The notes below the pieces were generated by a model that worked only from the letters and a program-made list of their open reading frames with translations, did not search any database and was not told the DNA's origin. 64,000 nucleotides of DNA from Palaemon carinicauda (Eukaryota; Arthropoda; Malacostraca; Decapoda; Palaemonidae). The translations under genes and the position numbers were made by a program. Each line of letters begins with the position of its first letter. Within the stretch, counting starts at the first letter, position 1. Positions 43,231 through 54,421 of the stretch are shown in pieces. The stretch spans positions 86,311,717 to 86,375,716 of the forward strand of contig NC_090745.1 of the NCBI RefSeq assembly GCF_036898095.1, read 5' to 3'.

Positions 43231-44330
43231 TTCCACAAAGCCGTAGCTTCGCTACGACTTCACGCCTGGATCCAGCATCTCCTCGCTGAGAGAGGATTTT
43301 CGCAACAAGTTGCGATCAGGATGTCTGGACATCTGCGAAAGTCCTCCGCAGCTGTCTACCAGGCAAAGTGGAAAGTCTTCTGTGGTTGGTGTTGTGGAAG
43401 GGGCATCTCTCCACTCGATGCTACTATTCCAACAATAGTGGAGTTCTTCGTGTATTTGCGGGAAGAAATGCGCCTTTCAGTCTCGGCGGTGAAAGGCTAT
43501 CGCTCAGCCTTAAGTCTAGCCTTCAGGCTCAAAGGAATGGACATTTCTTCTTCGCAAGAACTTTCCCTACTCATACGAAGTTATGAACTTACCTGCCCTC
43601 AGTCGGAAGTGAGACCTCCTCCATGGAACGTGGTTCGAGTTCTCAGGTGTCTTAAGAGACCTCCCTATGAACCATTACGCCAGGCTTCAGACCGCCACCT
43701 AACTTGGAAAACGGTGTTCCTACTAGCTTTGGCTTCGGCCAAGCGTGTTAGTGAACCTCATGGTCTCTCGTATGACATCGCCCATTCAAGGGGATGGGGG
43801 AGGCAACGTTCAGATTCATCCCCGAGTTTATTGCTAAGACTCGGAATCCGGGAGTAGCAGGCCCTCGGTTCGACTCCTTCCAGATTTCGAGTCTCTGTTC
43901 TGTAACAGATGACCCAGACCATCTCCTACTATGCCCAGTAAGGAGTTTGAGGCTATATCTCAAAAGAACGGCTGCAGTCCGTCCTCAGGTGCCAGCGTTA
44001 TTTGTTTGCACAGGGAGGACTAAGAGGAGGGTCACCAAGAACACCATCTCGGCATGGATTCGTAGGGTGATTCATCTGTCCCTGAATCCAGACCCTCCTC
44101 CGTCACGTTGCCCTAGAGCATATGATATCAGGGGCTTAGCTACATCCCTGGCCTTCAAAAAGAATTTCTCAGTGACGCAGGTTCTTCAAGCAGGGGTGTG
44201 GAAGCATCAGACGACCTTCACAGCCCACTACCTGCAAGACGTGATCCACAGGAGGCTTGATACGTGCCTCTGGTGGCTGCACAACAGCTGGTTTAAACCT
44301 CGAGCTCCTTATTGGACAAGTAGCAGAAGG
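43205..44330 (+). pseudogene. DIRS C tyrosine recombinase
   Basis: QHLPQSRSFATTSRL, VYQAKWKVFCGWC and SVSAVKGYRSALSLAFRLKG form the N-terminal part. The catalytic part has R in SAKRVSEPHGL. A frameshift near 43800 (poly-G) moves on to FIPEFIAKTRNPG and LLCPVRSLRLYLKRT. The usual H-x-x-R reads RAYDIRGLAT, so the catalytic His is replaced by Tyr. The nucleophile region is HYLQDV. About 70 residues shorter than the functional homologue at its disrupted 3' end. Confidence 0.87.
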
Positions 44331-44749
44331 TTGAGGGCATTGTTACCCGGTTTTAGTCTGCATGAATGAAATGGTTTGTCTGGCCCTTATTCTTTTCTTC
44401 ATCTTCCCCTCCCTTGGGGAAAGCAGCATCCTTGGTTCTCTGCATAGCTGACCTCAAACCACTGCAGGTAAACCATGTTTCCTTGTGTTCCTAGTATTAA
44501 GCTAATACTGTCACGTCCCCATACCCTGACGAGGTGGTATTGGGAGAGTCCTAGCCTAAAGTTTCTATCTAAAGAACTTCAAGTCAGCTTCCTAGGACGA
44601 GTCACACTTCATTATACCTTCACATCCAGCTTGCGTAGGCCACAGTCCTTGCGTAGCAAGGTGCGAGCGAGGTGCAGGGACTCTTTATTGTTGAGTGCTG
44701 ACACACTCAGATAACGAGCCCCCGGGCAAAGCCAAAAAAGCCAGTACTG

Positions 44750-45148
44750 GCTGGGACGTCCACCCTTCCTAATGAGTGAGTCACCCCTATTAAATAGCGT
44801 GGTTTGTATGTCAGTTACGGAACAAATGACAAATTCGTAGATAATTTGTATTTTTCCTAACTATACAAACCTTAGCTATTTAATCAAACTTGCCCGCCAG
44901 CCCTATCCCCCTTGAAGTCCTACCTCCAAGCAAAGTGAGCTCAAGCACAGGTGTGTGTGAGGGGTTGGGGGGGGGGGGTGGGGGTAGCAAGCTACCCTCC
45001 CCTACCCCCGCTAACTAGCGATGGGGTAGTAAACCCGTGTAAAAATTCTAATGGCTCATCATTTCAGCTACGCCGAAAGTAATACCCCTATTAAATAGCG
45101 AAGGTTTGTATAGTTAGGAAAAATACAAATTATCTACAAATTTGTCAT
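44750..45148. repeat. DIRS C internal complementary region and right terminal repeat
   Basis: 44780-44826 (AAATAGCGTGGTTTGTATGT, CAGTTACGGAACAAATGAC) is complementary to the left tip at 35284-35308. 44827-44885 (AAATTCGTAGATAATTTG, TTTTTCCTAACTATACAAAC) is complementary to the right tip at 45090-45148. Between them lie the G-run and TAACTAGCGATGGGGTAG, shared with the left repeat. Confidence 0.85.
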
Positions 45149-46300
45149 GTTCTGAAGCAGCATTTTAGAAGGCCTTCCAGTATCCGTGCCATGACATTGA
45201 TGTCTGAGCTTTCCCCCTCTCTGCCAGATAAGGTTCTAAATCGAGTCGGAGTCACTTCCAACTCGGTTTAACTCTTAGTAGTGTGGAGAGATCCCCAAGT
45301 AGAATGGTATCCATACCTTCTACCCCCTCTGGATGGAGGCTATGAGAGTATTACCTCCTCAGCCTGACATGTTCCATCAACCACATGTCTGGAGATCCCA
45401 CAACTTTGTGGAATCATTTTGGAGTTACGAGTGAAAGTGATTTACTGTAGCATCTTTCAAAGGACAGACTTTCACATGAAGTTACTAGACAGATATCAGA
45501 ATTCTCAGAGCCTCTATACCAGAGTTATCCGAATGTTTACTTTACTTCTGAAAAGAAAGGTCACATCTCGGGATTGGCAATTAGAGCTCGTTACTCAGCC
45601 TTAAAGTCACAGCTTTAGACTGAAAGAAGTTGATTTTGCTTCTTTGGCTGAACTCGCTATTCTCGCATAGTGTTGAACAGATATACTGTATCCTGTGAGA
45701 GAGGTGAAGTGCCATTCTTCGACATTAATAGTCTGGTGGTCTCGGGAGTGTACACCTTTGTACGCTTGGGGCGTGCCTCACACAGAAGCCTTCCCTCAAA
45801 TGAGTTCTTTCTTGCTTGATGTAGCCTCTAGCAAATAAGGTGGTGAGCTTCATGGGCTCTGCTTTAGCGTTACTCATACCGAACGCTTGGGTCAGGTCTC
45901 GTACACCTCACTCATTCCTGAGCTTCTTTCTATAAACTCAGAATCCATCTGTTCTCGATGCCAGGATTCTTTGTATTAGTTTGTGAGCCAAAAAGTTGTA
46001 ACCTACGATGAGTAGCTACTTTTGTATTTTTTTCAGGCCAATTGCCCGCTACCTTAAACGAACACAAACAACTTGACCTCGTTAACAGCTCCTCTCCCTC
46101 AACACGAGGAGAGTGAAAAAGAGGGTGACTAAATATGAACTTCTCATGGCTGAGGGATGTCATTGACTGTACCCTCTTCTGGGAGACACCATCTGAAACG
46201 CTTGTCAGTTTGAATAGATTCATTTGGAGACAAGCCTTATCTTACTAGTAGCTTTTCTATTACATGGTATAGATGTGTCTTTCCACACACTTCTTATGAG
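45149..46300 (+). pseudogene. DIRS E right part: decayed MT-like and recombinase
   Basis: Immediately after C: DIDV-AFPLS-PDKVLNRVGV (family YAFPxFxLMRKVLN), then VVWRDPQVEWYPYLLP (family APLWHHAEWFPDL), DMFHQPHV (LLKQSHANIFH) and, in other frames, FRLKEVDFASLAELAI (AFRLKGVDISSLxEL), ANKVGELHGLCFSVTHTERL (AKRVSELHGLSYDVAHSRGW) and RRVKKRVTKYELL (GRTKRRVTKNTI). Together with 34050-35283 this is one element interrupted by C. Very old: many frameshifts and stops. A 40-bp direct repeat (2.4 units) sits at 46358-46452. Confidence 0.75.
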
Positions 46301-46357
46301 GTGGAATAGTAACCAAGCAAACACATTACTGTACTTTACATGTGCCACATGGTGTGA

Positions 46358-46452
46358 ACCAGGCAAACCCATTGGATATTTATGCTACTTGCTTGGAACC
46401 AGGCAAACCCATTGGATATTTATGCTACTTGCTTGGAACCAGGCAAACCCAT
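46358..46452 (+). repeat. 40-bp tandem repeat, 2.4 copies
   Basis: ACCAGGCAAACCCATTGGAT followed by ATTTATGCTACTTGCTTGGA starts at 46358 and 46398, with a partial third copy at 46438. The copies are identical, so the duplication is recent. Confidence 0.93.
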
Positions 46453-46509
46453 TTGTATACATGTGCCTCAGCATTACAACACTGAGATTTTCTGCTCTGA
46501 TTTTTATTT

Positions 46510-46795
46510 GTACTGGCACAAATGACAGATTTTGAGATACAGTATGTAATTTGTATTTTTCCTAACTATACCAACAGGAGTCCTTTACTCACACTTTCCC
46601 GTCATCACCAAAGTGACTACTCAGTGAGTAAGCAGGGGAAGTAGAGTTTCCCTGCTCCCAGCCTGTAACCACCGGGCAGCTACCTGAACCTTGTTATAAA
46701 ATCTTTAACTGCTGTATTTCAGCTTCGCTGTTATCATTCTTTTATGTAAAGGACTTTGATTTGTATTGTTAAAAGGAATTCAGTGTTATTGTCAT
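46510..46795. repeat. DIRS E internal complementary region and right terminal repeat
   Basis: ACAAATGACAGATTTTGAGA, TACAGTATGTAATTTG and TTTTTCCTAACTATACC mirror the right end at about 46737-46795 (TATGTAAAGGACTTTGATTT, GTTATTGTCAT), in the same arrangement as in C. This marks the end of element E. The next 570 bp (46796-47370) shows nothing recognisable. Confidence 0.65.
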
Positions 46796-47369
46796 TAAAA
46801 ATACTGTCATTATTTTGGTACTGTCAGTGAACTAAGCAAATGTTCAGTATTTATTACTGGGTGAAGTGTCATTACATCAAGAGGTTGCTATTATATTTTA
46901 GTAAAATTGGTAATAAAGCGAGAGCCTGTATTGTTATTATTTTGGTGACTGCAAAAAGTAGAGACTGGAGACAAAGACTGGCTTGTAAAACACAAAAATT
47001 ACACTCTTAAAACTGTTAAAAAACTACGTATATGGAAGACTCGGTACATTATTTTTGGATGATCGAAGCAAGTAACAACAAACTTTTAAATCATGAGACT
47101 ATATATAACCAAGAAGAATACAGTTATGAGGGAAAGCCTATCTGCCAATGACAGACTGCAAGAGTTGCTTTTCAACGTATGCATTTTCTTTACATCTTTG
47201 ACGCTTGCATCTGTTTTGATTTTCTCTTACTTTCAATAATTTCCTATATGCTGCTTGTTTCGTGTCTCATTTCATATAATTTTCAATTCGAAAATGCATC
47301 TTTAACTGCCACTGTAACTACCACAGCAGCTTGGATACTACCGGTGGGAATGACTAATGTAAGGTCTGC

Positions 47370-47755
47370 CCAAATACTCTAGAAGTTTTATTCCAGCTGT
47401 TACCAAGTTGTGGAATGATCTTCCTAATCGGGTAGTTGAATCAGTAGAACTTCAAAAGTTCAAAGTTGGAGCAAATGCTTTTTAGTTGACCAGGCGGACA
47501 CGAGTCTTTTTATAGTTTATATATGACATATTTGTTTTTGACGTTGTTAATAGTTTATATATGACATATCTGTTTTGACGTTGTTGCCTTTTTTAGAATG
47601 ATTTATTGTTAATTTGTTCTCTTCATTTATTTATTTCCTTATTTCCTTTCCTCACTGGGCTATTTTTCCCTATTGGAGCCCCTGGGCTTATAGCATCTTG
47701 CTTTTCCAACTAGGGTTGTAGCTTGGATAGTAATAATAATAATAATAATACTGAT
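47370..47755 (+). pseudogene. CR1-like LINE 3' end (ORF C-terminus and tail)
   Basis: Translation gives SFIPAVTKLWNDLPNRVVES then VELQKFKVGANAF and a stop. The 3' tail GGGCTATTTTTCCCTATTGG, AGCCCCTGGGCTTATAGCAT, CTTTTCCAACTAGGGTTGTA and (TAA)n at 47734-47750 follow. The same C-terminus is at 17520-17625. The element is 5'-truncated. The tail contains a 57-bp tandem duplication (TTTATAGTTTATATATGACA, 47510-47600). Confidence 0.8.
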
Positions 47756-47868
47756 GGTTTAGTTACCACTATTTTGTGGTATTAATGGTAATTCAGTATG
47801 ATGTACACACAGTCAATATTAATGTCAGTACACAAAATGATGGTAATACTGATTGTGTGTATGGCCTT

Positions 47869-47902
47869 TTAGGAAAAATACAAATTATCTCCAAATTTGT
47901 CA
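47869..47902. repeat. Stray DIRS right-terminus fragment (B/C family)
   Basis: TAGGAAAAATACAAATTATC then TCCAAATTTGTC matches the last 35 bp of DIRS C (45115-45146). No adjoining DIRS sequence is visible, so it is a remnant of another copy. 47755-47868 and 47903-48116 are unassigned. Confidence 0.6.
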
Positions 47903-48116
47903 AGCAAGATATTGCCAATTTCTCAGGATTGGAAAGCTAAACTACATACTATAGTTAGTTTAGCTTCAGGAATACAAGAATGAAGAATTTTGGGTTTCTC
48001 ATAGGTATTCTAAATGTCTGACAGGTGAATCAAAATGGGTGGCCATTGGGAATATTGAGTGGCAGCTTTCATGTTTCATCAAGGAGTAACTGTTAATTCT
48101 TTACCAAAAACTTCAG

Positions 48117-48290
48117 TTTTCAATATTAAACTTACCCGATAATCATGTAGCTGTCAACTCTGTTGCCCGACAGAATTCTATGGAGGGATACGCCAGCTAT
48201 CACAATACTAGAAGGGGGTGTTCTTACCAGCGCCACCTGTGGCCAGGTACTCAAGTACTTCTTGTTGACACCTCCTCAATTATTCCTCTG
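48117..48290. repeat. DIRS II left inverted terminal repeat
   Basis: It contains CCCGATAATCATGTAGCTGT and GGTACTCAAGTACTTCTTGT, in common with element I's repeat, but the middle (CTATGGAGGGATACGCCAGC) differs from I, so I and II are sister subfamilies rather than copies. Confidence 0.85.
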
Positions 48291-49412
48291 TCGTGCTTCT
48301 GACAAGACGTTCTGGGATACGCTTATGTTCTTGGAGTATTTTCACGACTTTGGTGAAGTATTTCTCTTTGATTTCGGCTGTCGCTTTACTGGAAACTTCT
48401 ATTTTAGCTTAGTTAGCTTTTGGAATTAATTTGATTATTTTTGGTGACGAAGAGAGTATGAACTCTCGTTCACCTTTCAATGGCCGACCCTTCCCTTAGA
48501 CGGAAGTGTTGGTGTCTAAGAGAGTATAGACTCTCTTTCTTAATTTTGCTTAACAAAAGTTATAGATTTATTTTTATATCTCTCCGCCTCTTATAGGCCT
48601 CTTCGATTAACTTCCTTTTATTATAAACTTATTAAAATTAATTTTTATATTTGTTTATATTCGACCTTCCTAATAGTAGGCGGTCTTTTCTTGGTACCGA
48701 AGTTAATTATCGTGAGCCCGTCATTTCGGTTTTACCTGTTAACATATTATGCTATTTTAAGGTCTTTGAAAGAATTTCTTTGATAGTCTCGTACTTTTTC
48801 AAAGTGAACTAACGTTTTGTTTGTCTCGGCAGTTGTTGACGTTCAGAACGTTTCAACTTGCACTCTATCGTTACGATAGAGAAAGAATGTTCACGGTTTC
48901 ACATTGCAGTAAGAGTAACCGTGTCTAGCGTTTTGTTCATTCTTTCTTAACTTAATGGTTTTGATCCTAATAAAGGAACTTTTCTTTTTGGGAAATATTT
49001 CAGTTTTTTCCTTTAACAATAATATGTTTTAACGATATATATGATTGGGCTCTTCTCTCAGGTTCTAAGTCAAGAGAGAGAGAGAGAGAGAGATAGAGAC
49101 GGAGGGAGAAAGAGGATAAACGTTTCCCTCAAGCCTGCCAGGCGTACGAGTAACGTCGTTATCGTTTTGCTCTTATCCCTAGTCTCTTTAGGGGAAGAAA
49201 CTAAACGTTTCTAGAGTGATCTAGTGTTTAGTCTCTTTCCAGCCACTGAATTTTCTTTCATTAGATTTTTCTGTTACATTGTAATTCTGTTTTCGCAATT
49301 ACTAACTTTTGAGAAGGATAGAATTGCGTGTTTCAGGTACAAACCACTTAAAGTTTCGAGTTCAGTGAAATAAGTGCAAACAGAAATCAAAGTGATAAGT
49401 GATTAGCAAAGT
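48291..49412 (+). other. DIRS II leader, non-coding
   Basis: About 1.1 kb between the terminal repeat and gag, AT-rich, with one GA repeat (49075-49092). It includes paired phrases AGAGAGTATGAACTCTCGTT and AGAGAGTATAGACTCTCTTT (48450-48540). Element I has only about 200 bp here, so this is either an insertion or an older, longer leader. No ORF with recognisable similarity. Confidence 0.6.
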
Positions 49413-50762
49413 ATGTCAGTGTTATGCGTGAGGGTACTTTTGTGCGCGCCAGTCGTCCTCCCAGTCCGGGACCTCTTGCAAGCTCCCAAGCCCAGGGGAG
49501 AAGCAATGTCGAAGGGCATAAGGGTTCGGCAGGCCTTGATCGGCGCACAGAAGTATCCTCGGTGGTTGTGGGCGTGTCTTACCGAGACCGTCACTCCCAC
49601 CCGCAGACGATTGAGCCCTTATTTTGCTCGTCTGCAGAAGAGATTTAGAGGAGAAAATAAAGGCAGAGTTACGCTGGTCTCAGGTCTCAAGACCTCTTAA
49701 ACGTAAAGTCCAGACCTATGCCAGACGTACGAAGTAAAGTTCAACAACCCGGATGCAGTCATTGGGTTAGCTCTGTCTCTCCTCAGTCATCAGTTTGTCG
49801 GGCTGAGAGTGCGCCTACACTCCCCCCCTCCCCTATGCTCGCTCCGCCTGATCGCAGTACCACCTGCCAGGCGTACGATGTTGTGGATTCTACTACAGTC
49901 CATGCAAGCACAGCTTTCGGACCTGATGCGTGAGTGTCGTGCTGAGAGTGTTGCACCTCCTCCTCCTCCTGCACCGGTGGTGCACCAACCGCCTGCACCC
50001 GTTCAGCCTGTGCTGCACCCGCCTGCACCGGTGGTGCACCAACCGGCTGCACCCGTTCAGCCTGTGCTGCACCCGCCTGCACTCGCTGCACCCAGTCGCA
50101 GCACCATCTGCCAGGCGTACGATGTTGTAGACTCTACTACAGTCCATGCAAGCACAGCTTTCGGACCTGTTGTGTGAGTGTCGGGCTGAGAGTGTTGCAC
50201 CTCCCCTGCACCCGTTCAGCCTGTGCTCAACCCGCCTGCACTCGCTGCACCCAGTCGCAGCACCATCTGCCAGGCGTACGATGTTGTAGACTCTACTACA
50301 GTCCATGCAAGCACAGCTTTCGGACCTGTTGTGTGAGTGTCGGGCTGAGAGTGTTGCACCTCCCCTGCACCCTTTCAGCCTGTGCTCAACCCGCCTGCAC
50401 TCGCTGCACCCAGTCGCAGCACCATCTGCCAGGCGTACGATGTTGAACCTCTTTCTGTGTTCGCTGTTCCCAGTGTTGTTCAGCCTCAGCCTTCTTTAAG
50501 GCAACCTTCGGTTTGGGATCAGGAGGATTACCCCACTCTTCCTCCTCCTCCCCTGGCTGCTCCACCGGTGGTGCAACTCTCGGTGGAGGTACAACCTCTT
50601 CCACCTGTGAGTCAGTCTCCTCAGCTGCTGCACCGAGCTCAACCCGTGCACCCTGATAATGCACCTTCCACTGTTGTTGTTCCAGCTCGTTCTGACTCTG
50701 CTGTTCAGCATACCTTACCTCCTTTTTCTAACCATGGCAAAAATATGAATCATGAGTTATGA
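49413..50762 (+). pseudogene. DIRS II gag, broken and expanded by tandem units
   Basis: The start (MSVLCVRVLL to DLLQAPKPRGEAMS, in the +2 register) corresponds to gag of element I from about 10120 on, which is the same DNA read in a shifted frame. The Cys-rich N-terminus is absent. From about 49875 the sequence has tandem units of about 159 bp containing GCCAGGCGTACGATGTTGTA, AGCACAGCTTTCGGACCTGT, GTGAGTGTCGGGCTGAGAGT and CCTGCACCCGTTCAGCCTGT. These start near 49917, 50161 and 50320. Several frames stay open across them. Confidence 0.75.
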
Positions 50763-50879
50763 ATGTAAGGTAAACATTATGTTGATTTTTAAACCCCATG
50801 CAAGCATGCATAAAGCACTCTAGCACTGGTCATGGAATTTCTGAGAAATGTTAAACGCCATGCACACGCTCTGCTTTCC

Positions 50880-51118
50880 TTACAGCAGGCTCTGCTTACA
50901 GCAGGCTCTGCTTACTACATGCTCAGCATTCAGCATGCTCTGCATTCAGCATGCTCTGCATACAACATGCTCTGCATACAGCATGCTCTGCTTTCAGCAT
51001 GCTATGCATACAACATGCTCTACATACAGCATGCTCTGCATACAACATGCTCTACATACAGCATGCTCTGCATACAGCATACTCTGCATTCATCATGCTC
51101 TGCATACCTTACCGCATG
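50880..51118 (+). repeat. 16-bp tandem array (CATGCTCTGCATACAA)
   Basis: About 14 units of a 16-bp sequence with variants (CATGCTCTGCATACAG, CATGCTCTACATACAG, CATGCTCTGCATTCAG) within DIRS II, between broken gag and RT. 51120-51690 holds pieces of the gag/RT junction with no clear frame. Confidence 0.9.
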
Positions 51119-51689
51119 CTTCTCAACATATCTTGGGTTGTTGCCAACTCACTAGACTGTCAAGCAGTTTCATAACGTTGCCTTCTAGTCTGCTGCTTTT
51201 GCACCAGTGAACCCTCACTCAGAGAACTTAGCTTTTCTAGGATAAGGTCCCTGTAGATGAGAAAGTTCTTTTCTCCCTCCTTCTGATATTCCCTGAGGAC
51301 TCTGTCATTTGGAGGGAGCCTTTTGCTGCATAACCTCTTATGGACTTTTATTTAAGCATAACATGCTTACAGGGAAGGTAATGGTTCCACTTCAGCCGCT
51401 AATCCCGTCTGTTACCACACCTGCTCCCATAGACCTTGAGCTGTGTTGCATGACATGCAGTCCAAGCTTAGTCCTTGTTAGAGGATTTTTGTTTACGGAG
51501 TCAATGTGTCACGGGGAAGACGTTCAACAACCAACAGAAGGGACTTGTTGTGACGCAGTGCGGCAACCTCAGCAACCCGTTAAGGAGTTGTCTGTACGAC
51601 CCAGATAGTCTAGACAGATTCGGGTTGTCACTGTACTTCCTCGCTTGCCCATGATTGTCAGTTTACAGACTGTGCAGCAGTATCATGAT

Positions 51690-52990
51690 CTTGTGTCCGG
51701 CTCCGTCAGACGACTGGCTTTTAAGAGCTCCCACAAGTCGTCGCTGTCTGGAGATTTTCAAATGGACTATGGATCTGACCAAGGAACTGGGCCTCCTGGT
51801 CAATTTTGAGGAGTCTCAGCTCGTTCCATCCCAGACCATTGTTTCCTTGGGTATGGATCTTCAGAGTCGAGCTTTTTGGACTTGTCCGTCGGCCCCAAGG
51901 ATCTTCCAAGCCCTAGAATGCATCCAGAGCATGCTGAGAAGGAACCGATGCTTAGTCAGGCAGGGGATGAGTCTAACAGGGACACTTTCATCGCTGGCCC
52001 TGTTCATCGAGTTAGGGAGACTCCACCTCCGCCCCCTTCAGTATCATCTAGCTGCTCACTGGATAAAGGACATGACGCTAGAGACGGGCTCAGTTCCTGT
52101 TTCCGAAGAGATGAGGTCTACTCTAACGTGGTGGAAGAACAGCATTCTTCTCAAGGAAGGTCTACCTTTGGTTGTTCAGACCCCCGACCACAGTCTCTTC
52201 TCGGACGCATCAGACACGGGCTGGGGTGCGACACTGGACGGACAGGAATGCTCGGGAACATGGAATCAGGAGCAAAGGACACTTCACATCTATTGCAAGG
52301 AGTTGTTGGCAGTTCATCTGGCCTTGATAAACTTCAAGTCCCTCCAGCTTACAAGGTGGTGGAGGTGAACTCCGACTACACCACAGCCTTGGCTTACATC
52401 TCCAAGCAGAGAGGGACTCATTCGAGGAAGTTGTTCAAGATCGCAAGGGACCTCCTCATTTGGTCAAAGATCGAAAGCTCACGCTGGTAACGAGGCTCAT
52501 TCAGGGCGATATGAATGTCATGGCAGATCGCCTCAGCCGTAAGGGTCAGGTCTTCCCCACAGAGTGGACCCTTCACAAGAATGTTTGCAGCAGACTTTGG
52601 GCCCTGTGGGGTCTGCCAACCATAGTTCTATTCGCTCCTCGATGACCAAGAAGCTCCTCTTGTATTGTTCTCCGATTCCAGACCCAACAGCAGTTCGCGT
52701 GGATGCCTTTCTGCTGGATTGGTCCCATCTCAACCTGTATGCATTCCCGCCGTTCAAGATTGTCAACAGGGTACTTCAGAAGTTCGCCTCTCACAAAGGG
52801 ACACGGTTGACGTTGGTTGCTCCCCTCTGACCCGCGAGAGAAGGGTTCACCGAGGTACTGCAATGGCTGGTCGACGTTTCCCAGGACTCTTCCTCCTAGA
52901 GTGGACCTTCTGCGTCAACCTCACGTTAAGAAGGTACACCCAAACCTCCACGCTCTTCGTCTGACTGCCTTCAGACTATCGAAAGTCTCT
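51690..52990 (+). pseudogene. DIRS II RT C-terminus, RNase H and MT-like region
   Basis: It begins with a truncated active site reading SDDWLLRAPTSRRCLEI (position of YLDDW in I, so the RT fingers and first catalytic motif are gone). Then GLLVNFEESQLVPSQTIVSL and SLFSDASDTGWGATL (RNase H) follow. A frame change near 52350 leads to VVEVNSDYTTALAYISKQRG and another at about 52460 to NVMADRLSRKGQVFPTEWTL. LLYCSPIPDPTAVRVDAFLL and YAFPPFKIVNRVLQKF mark the MT-like region. Deletion and shifts make it non-functional. Confidence 0.88.
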
Positions 52991-54039
52991 CAAGAACTAG
53001 AGGCTTTTCGAAGGAGGCAGCCAGAACGATTGCCAGAGCAAGGACGACATCCACTCTCAGAGTCTATCAGTCTTAATGGGAAGTCTTCCGAAGCTGGTGC
53101 AAGGCCAATGCAGTTTTCCTCAACCAGTACCACTGTAACCCAGATTGCTGACTTCCTGTTACATCTAAGGAACGTAAAATCCCTATCAGCTCCTACGATC
53201 AAGGGTTACAGAAGTATGTTGGCAGCGGTTTTCCGCCACAGAGGCTTGGATCTTTCCTCCAACAAAGATCTACAGGACCTCCTTAGGTCTTTTGAGACCT
53301 CAAAGGAACGTCAGTTGTCCACTCCAGGCTGGAATCTAGACGTGGTCCTAAGGTTCCTAATGTCATCAGGATTTGAACCGTTCCAATCAGCCTCTTTTAA
53401 GGACCTCACATTAGAAACTCTTTTCCTCGTGTGCTTAGCAACAGGTAAAAGAGTAAGTGAGATCCACGCCTTCAGCAGGAACATAGGTTTCACATCTGAA
53501 ACGGCTACATGTTCCTTGCGGCTCGGTTTTTTTTTGGCTAAAACGAGCTTCCTTCCCGTCCTTGCCCTAAGTCGTTCGAGATCCCAAGCCTGTCCAACAT
53601 GGTGGGGAACGAACTAGAGAGAGTACTTTGCCCTGTTAGAGCTCTTAAGTACTATTTAAGAAGGTCAAAACCATTACGAGGACAATCAGAAGCCTTATGG
53701 TGTGCTATCAAGAAGCCTTCTCTACCAATGTCTAAGAACTCAGTTTCTTACTACATCAGGCTTCTGATTAGAGAAGCAAATTCTCATCTGAAGGAAGAAG
53801 ACCTTGCTTTGCTGAAGGTAAGGACACATGAAGTGAGAGCTGTGGCTACTTCAGTGGCCTTCAAACAGAACCGTTCTCTGCAGAGTGTTATGGATGCAAC
53901 CTATTGGAGAAGCAAGTCAGTGTTCGCATCATTCTATCTCAAAGATGTCCAGTCTCTTTACGAGTACTGCTACACCCTGGGTCCATTCGTAGCAACGAAT
54001 GCAGTAGTAGGCGAGGGCTCAGCCACTACATTCCCATAA
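52990..54039 (+). pseudogene. DIRS II tyrosine recombinase (frameshifted)
   Basis: SARGFSKEAARTIARA-like N-terminus with shifts, IADFLLHLRNVKSLSAPTIK, GYRSMLAAVFRHRGLDLS and the catalytic R in ATGKRVSEIHAF. A run of nine T at about 53527 (six in element I) shifts the frame. The second half, MVGNELERVLCPVRALKYYL, RTHEVRAVATS and FASFYLKDV, is intact in the other frame (53599-54039). All four catalytic residues remain encoded. Confidence 0.88.
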
Positions 54040-54421
54040 TTCCATAACTTTTTAACCTTTCTCTTGAATACTTTTTATGGGTTGTTCGGTCGGCTAAGAA
54101 GCCTTCCACATCCTTGTTGATTTGGCGGGTGGTCAATTCTTTCTTGAGAAGCGCCGAGGTTAAAGGTTGTGATGAGGTCCTTTAGTATGGGTTGCAGCCC
54201 TGTATACTTTAGCACCTTTGGGTTGATTCAGCCTCCAAGAGGAACGCTGCGCTCAGTAAGGAAGACGAACTTAAAAAAGAGACAGAGTAACGGTTCAATT
54301 CGACTTCCTTACCAGGTACTTATTATTTCATTGTTATTTGAGATAACTGTTATATGAAATATGGGATACTTAGCTATCCTTTAATCTTGTACACTGGTTT
54401 TCACCCACCCCCCTGGGTGTG

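Larger units (their letters stand above)
35284..45148 (+). mobile_element. DIRS-like retrotransposon C (9.9 kb, inserted in DIRS E)
   Basis: The left end at about 35284 reads TTGTTCCGAAACTGACATAC and AAACCACG, the complement of the internal complementary region at 44790-44826. The right end at 45148 closes with AAATTTGTCAT. A ~800-bp intruder (gag scrap plus LINE) splits the left terminal repeat at 35309-36105. Inside: gag region 36332-41370 with a giant minisatellite, RT-RNase H-MT 41390-43230, and recombinase 43205-44330. Stops and frameshifts occur in all three, so it is inactive, but it is far less decayed than E. E coding sequence continues on either side, which proves insertion of C into E. 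Confidence 0.85.
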
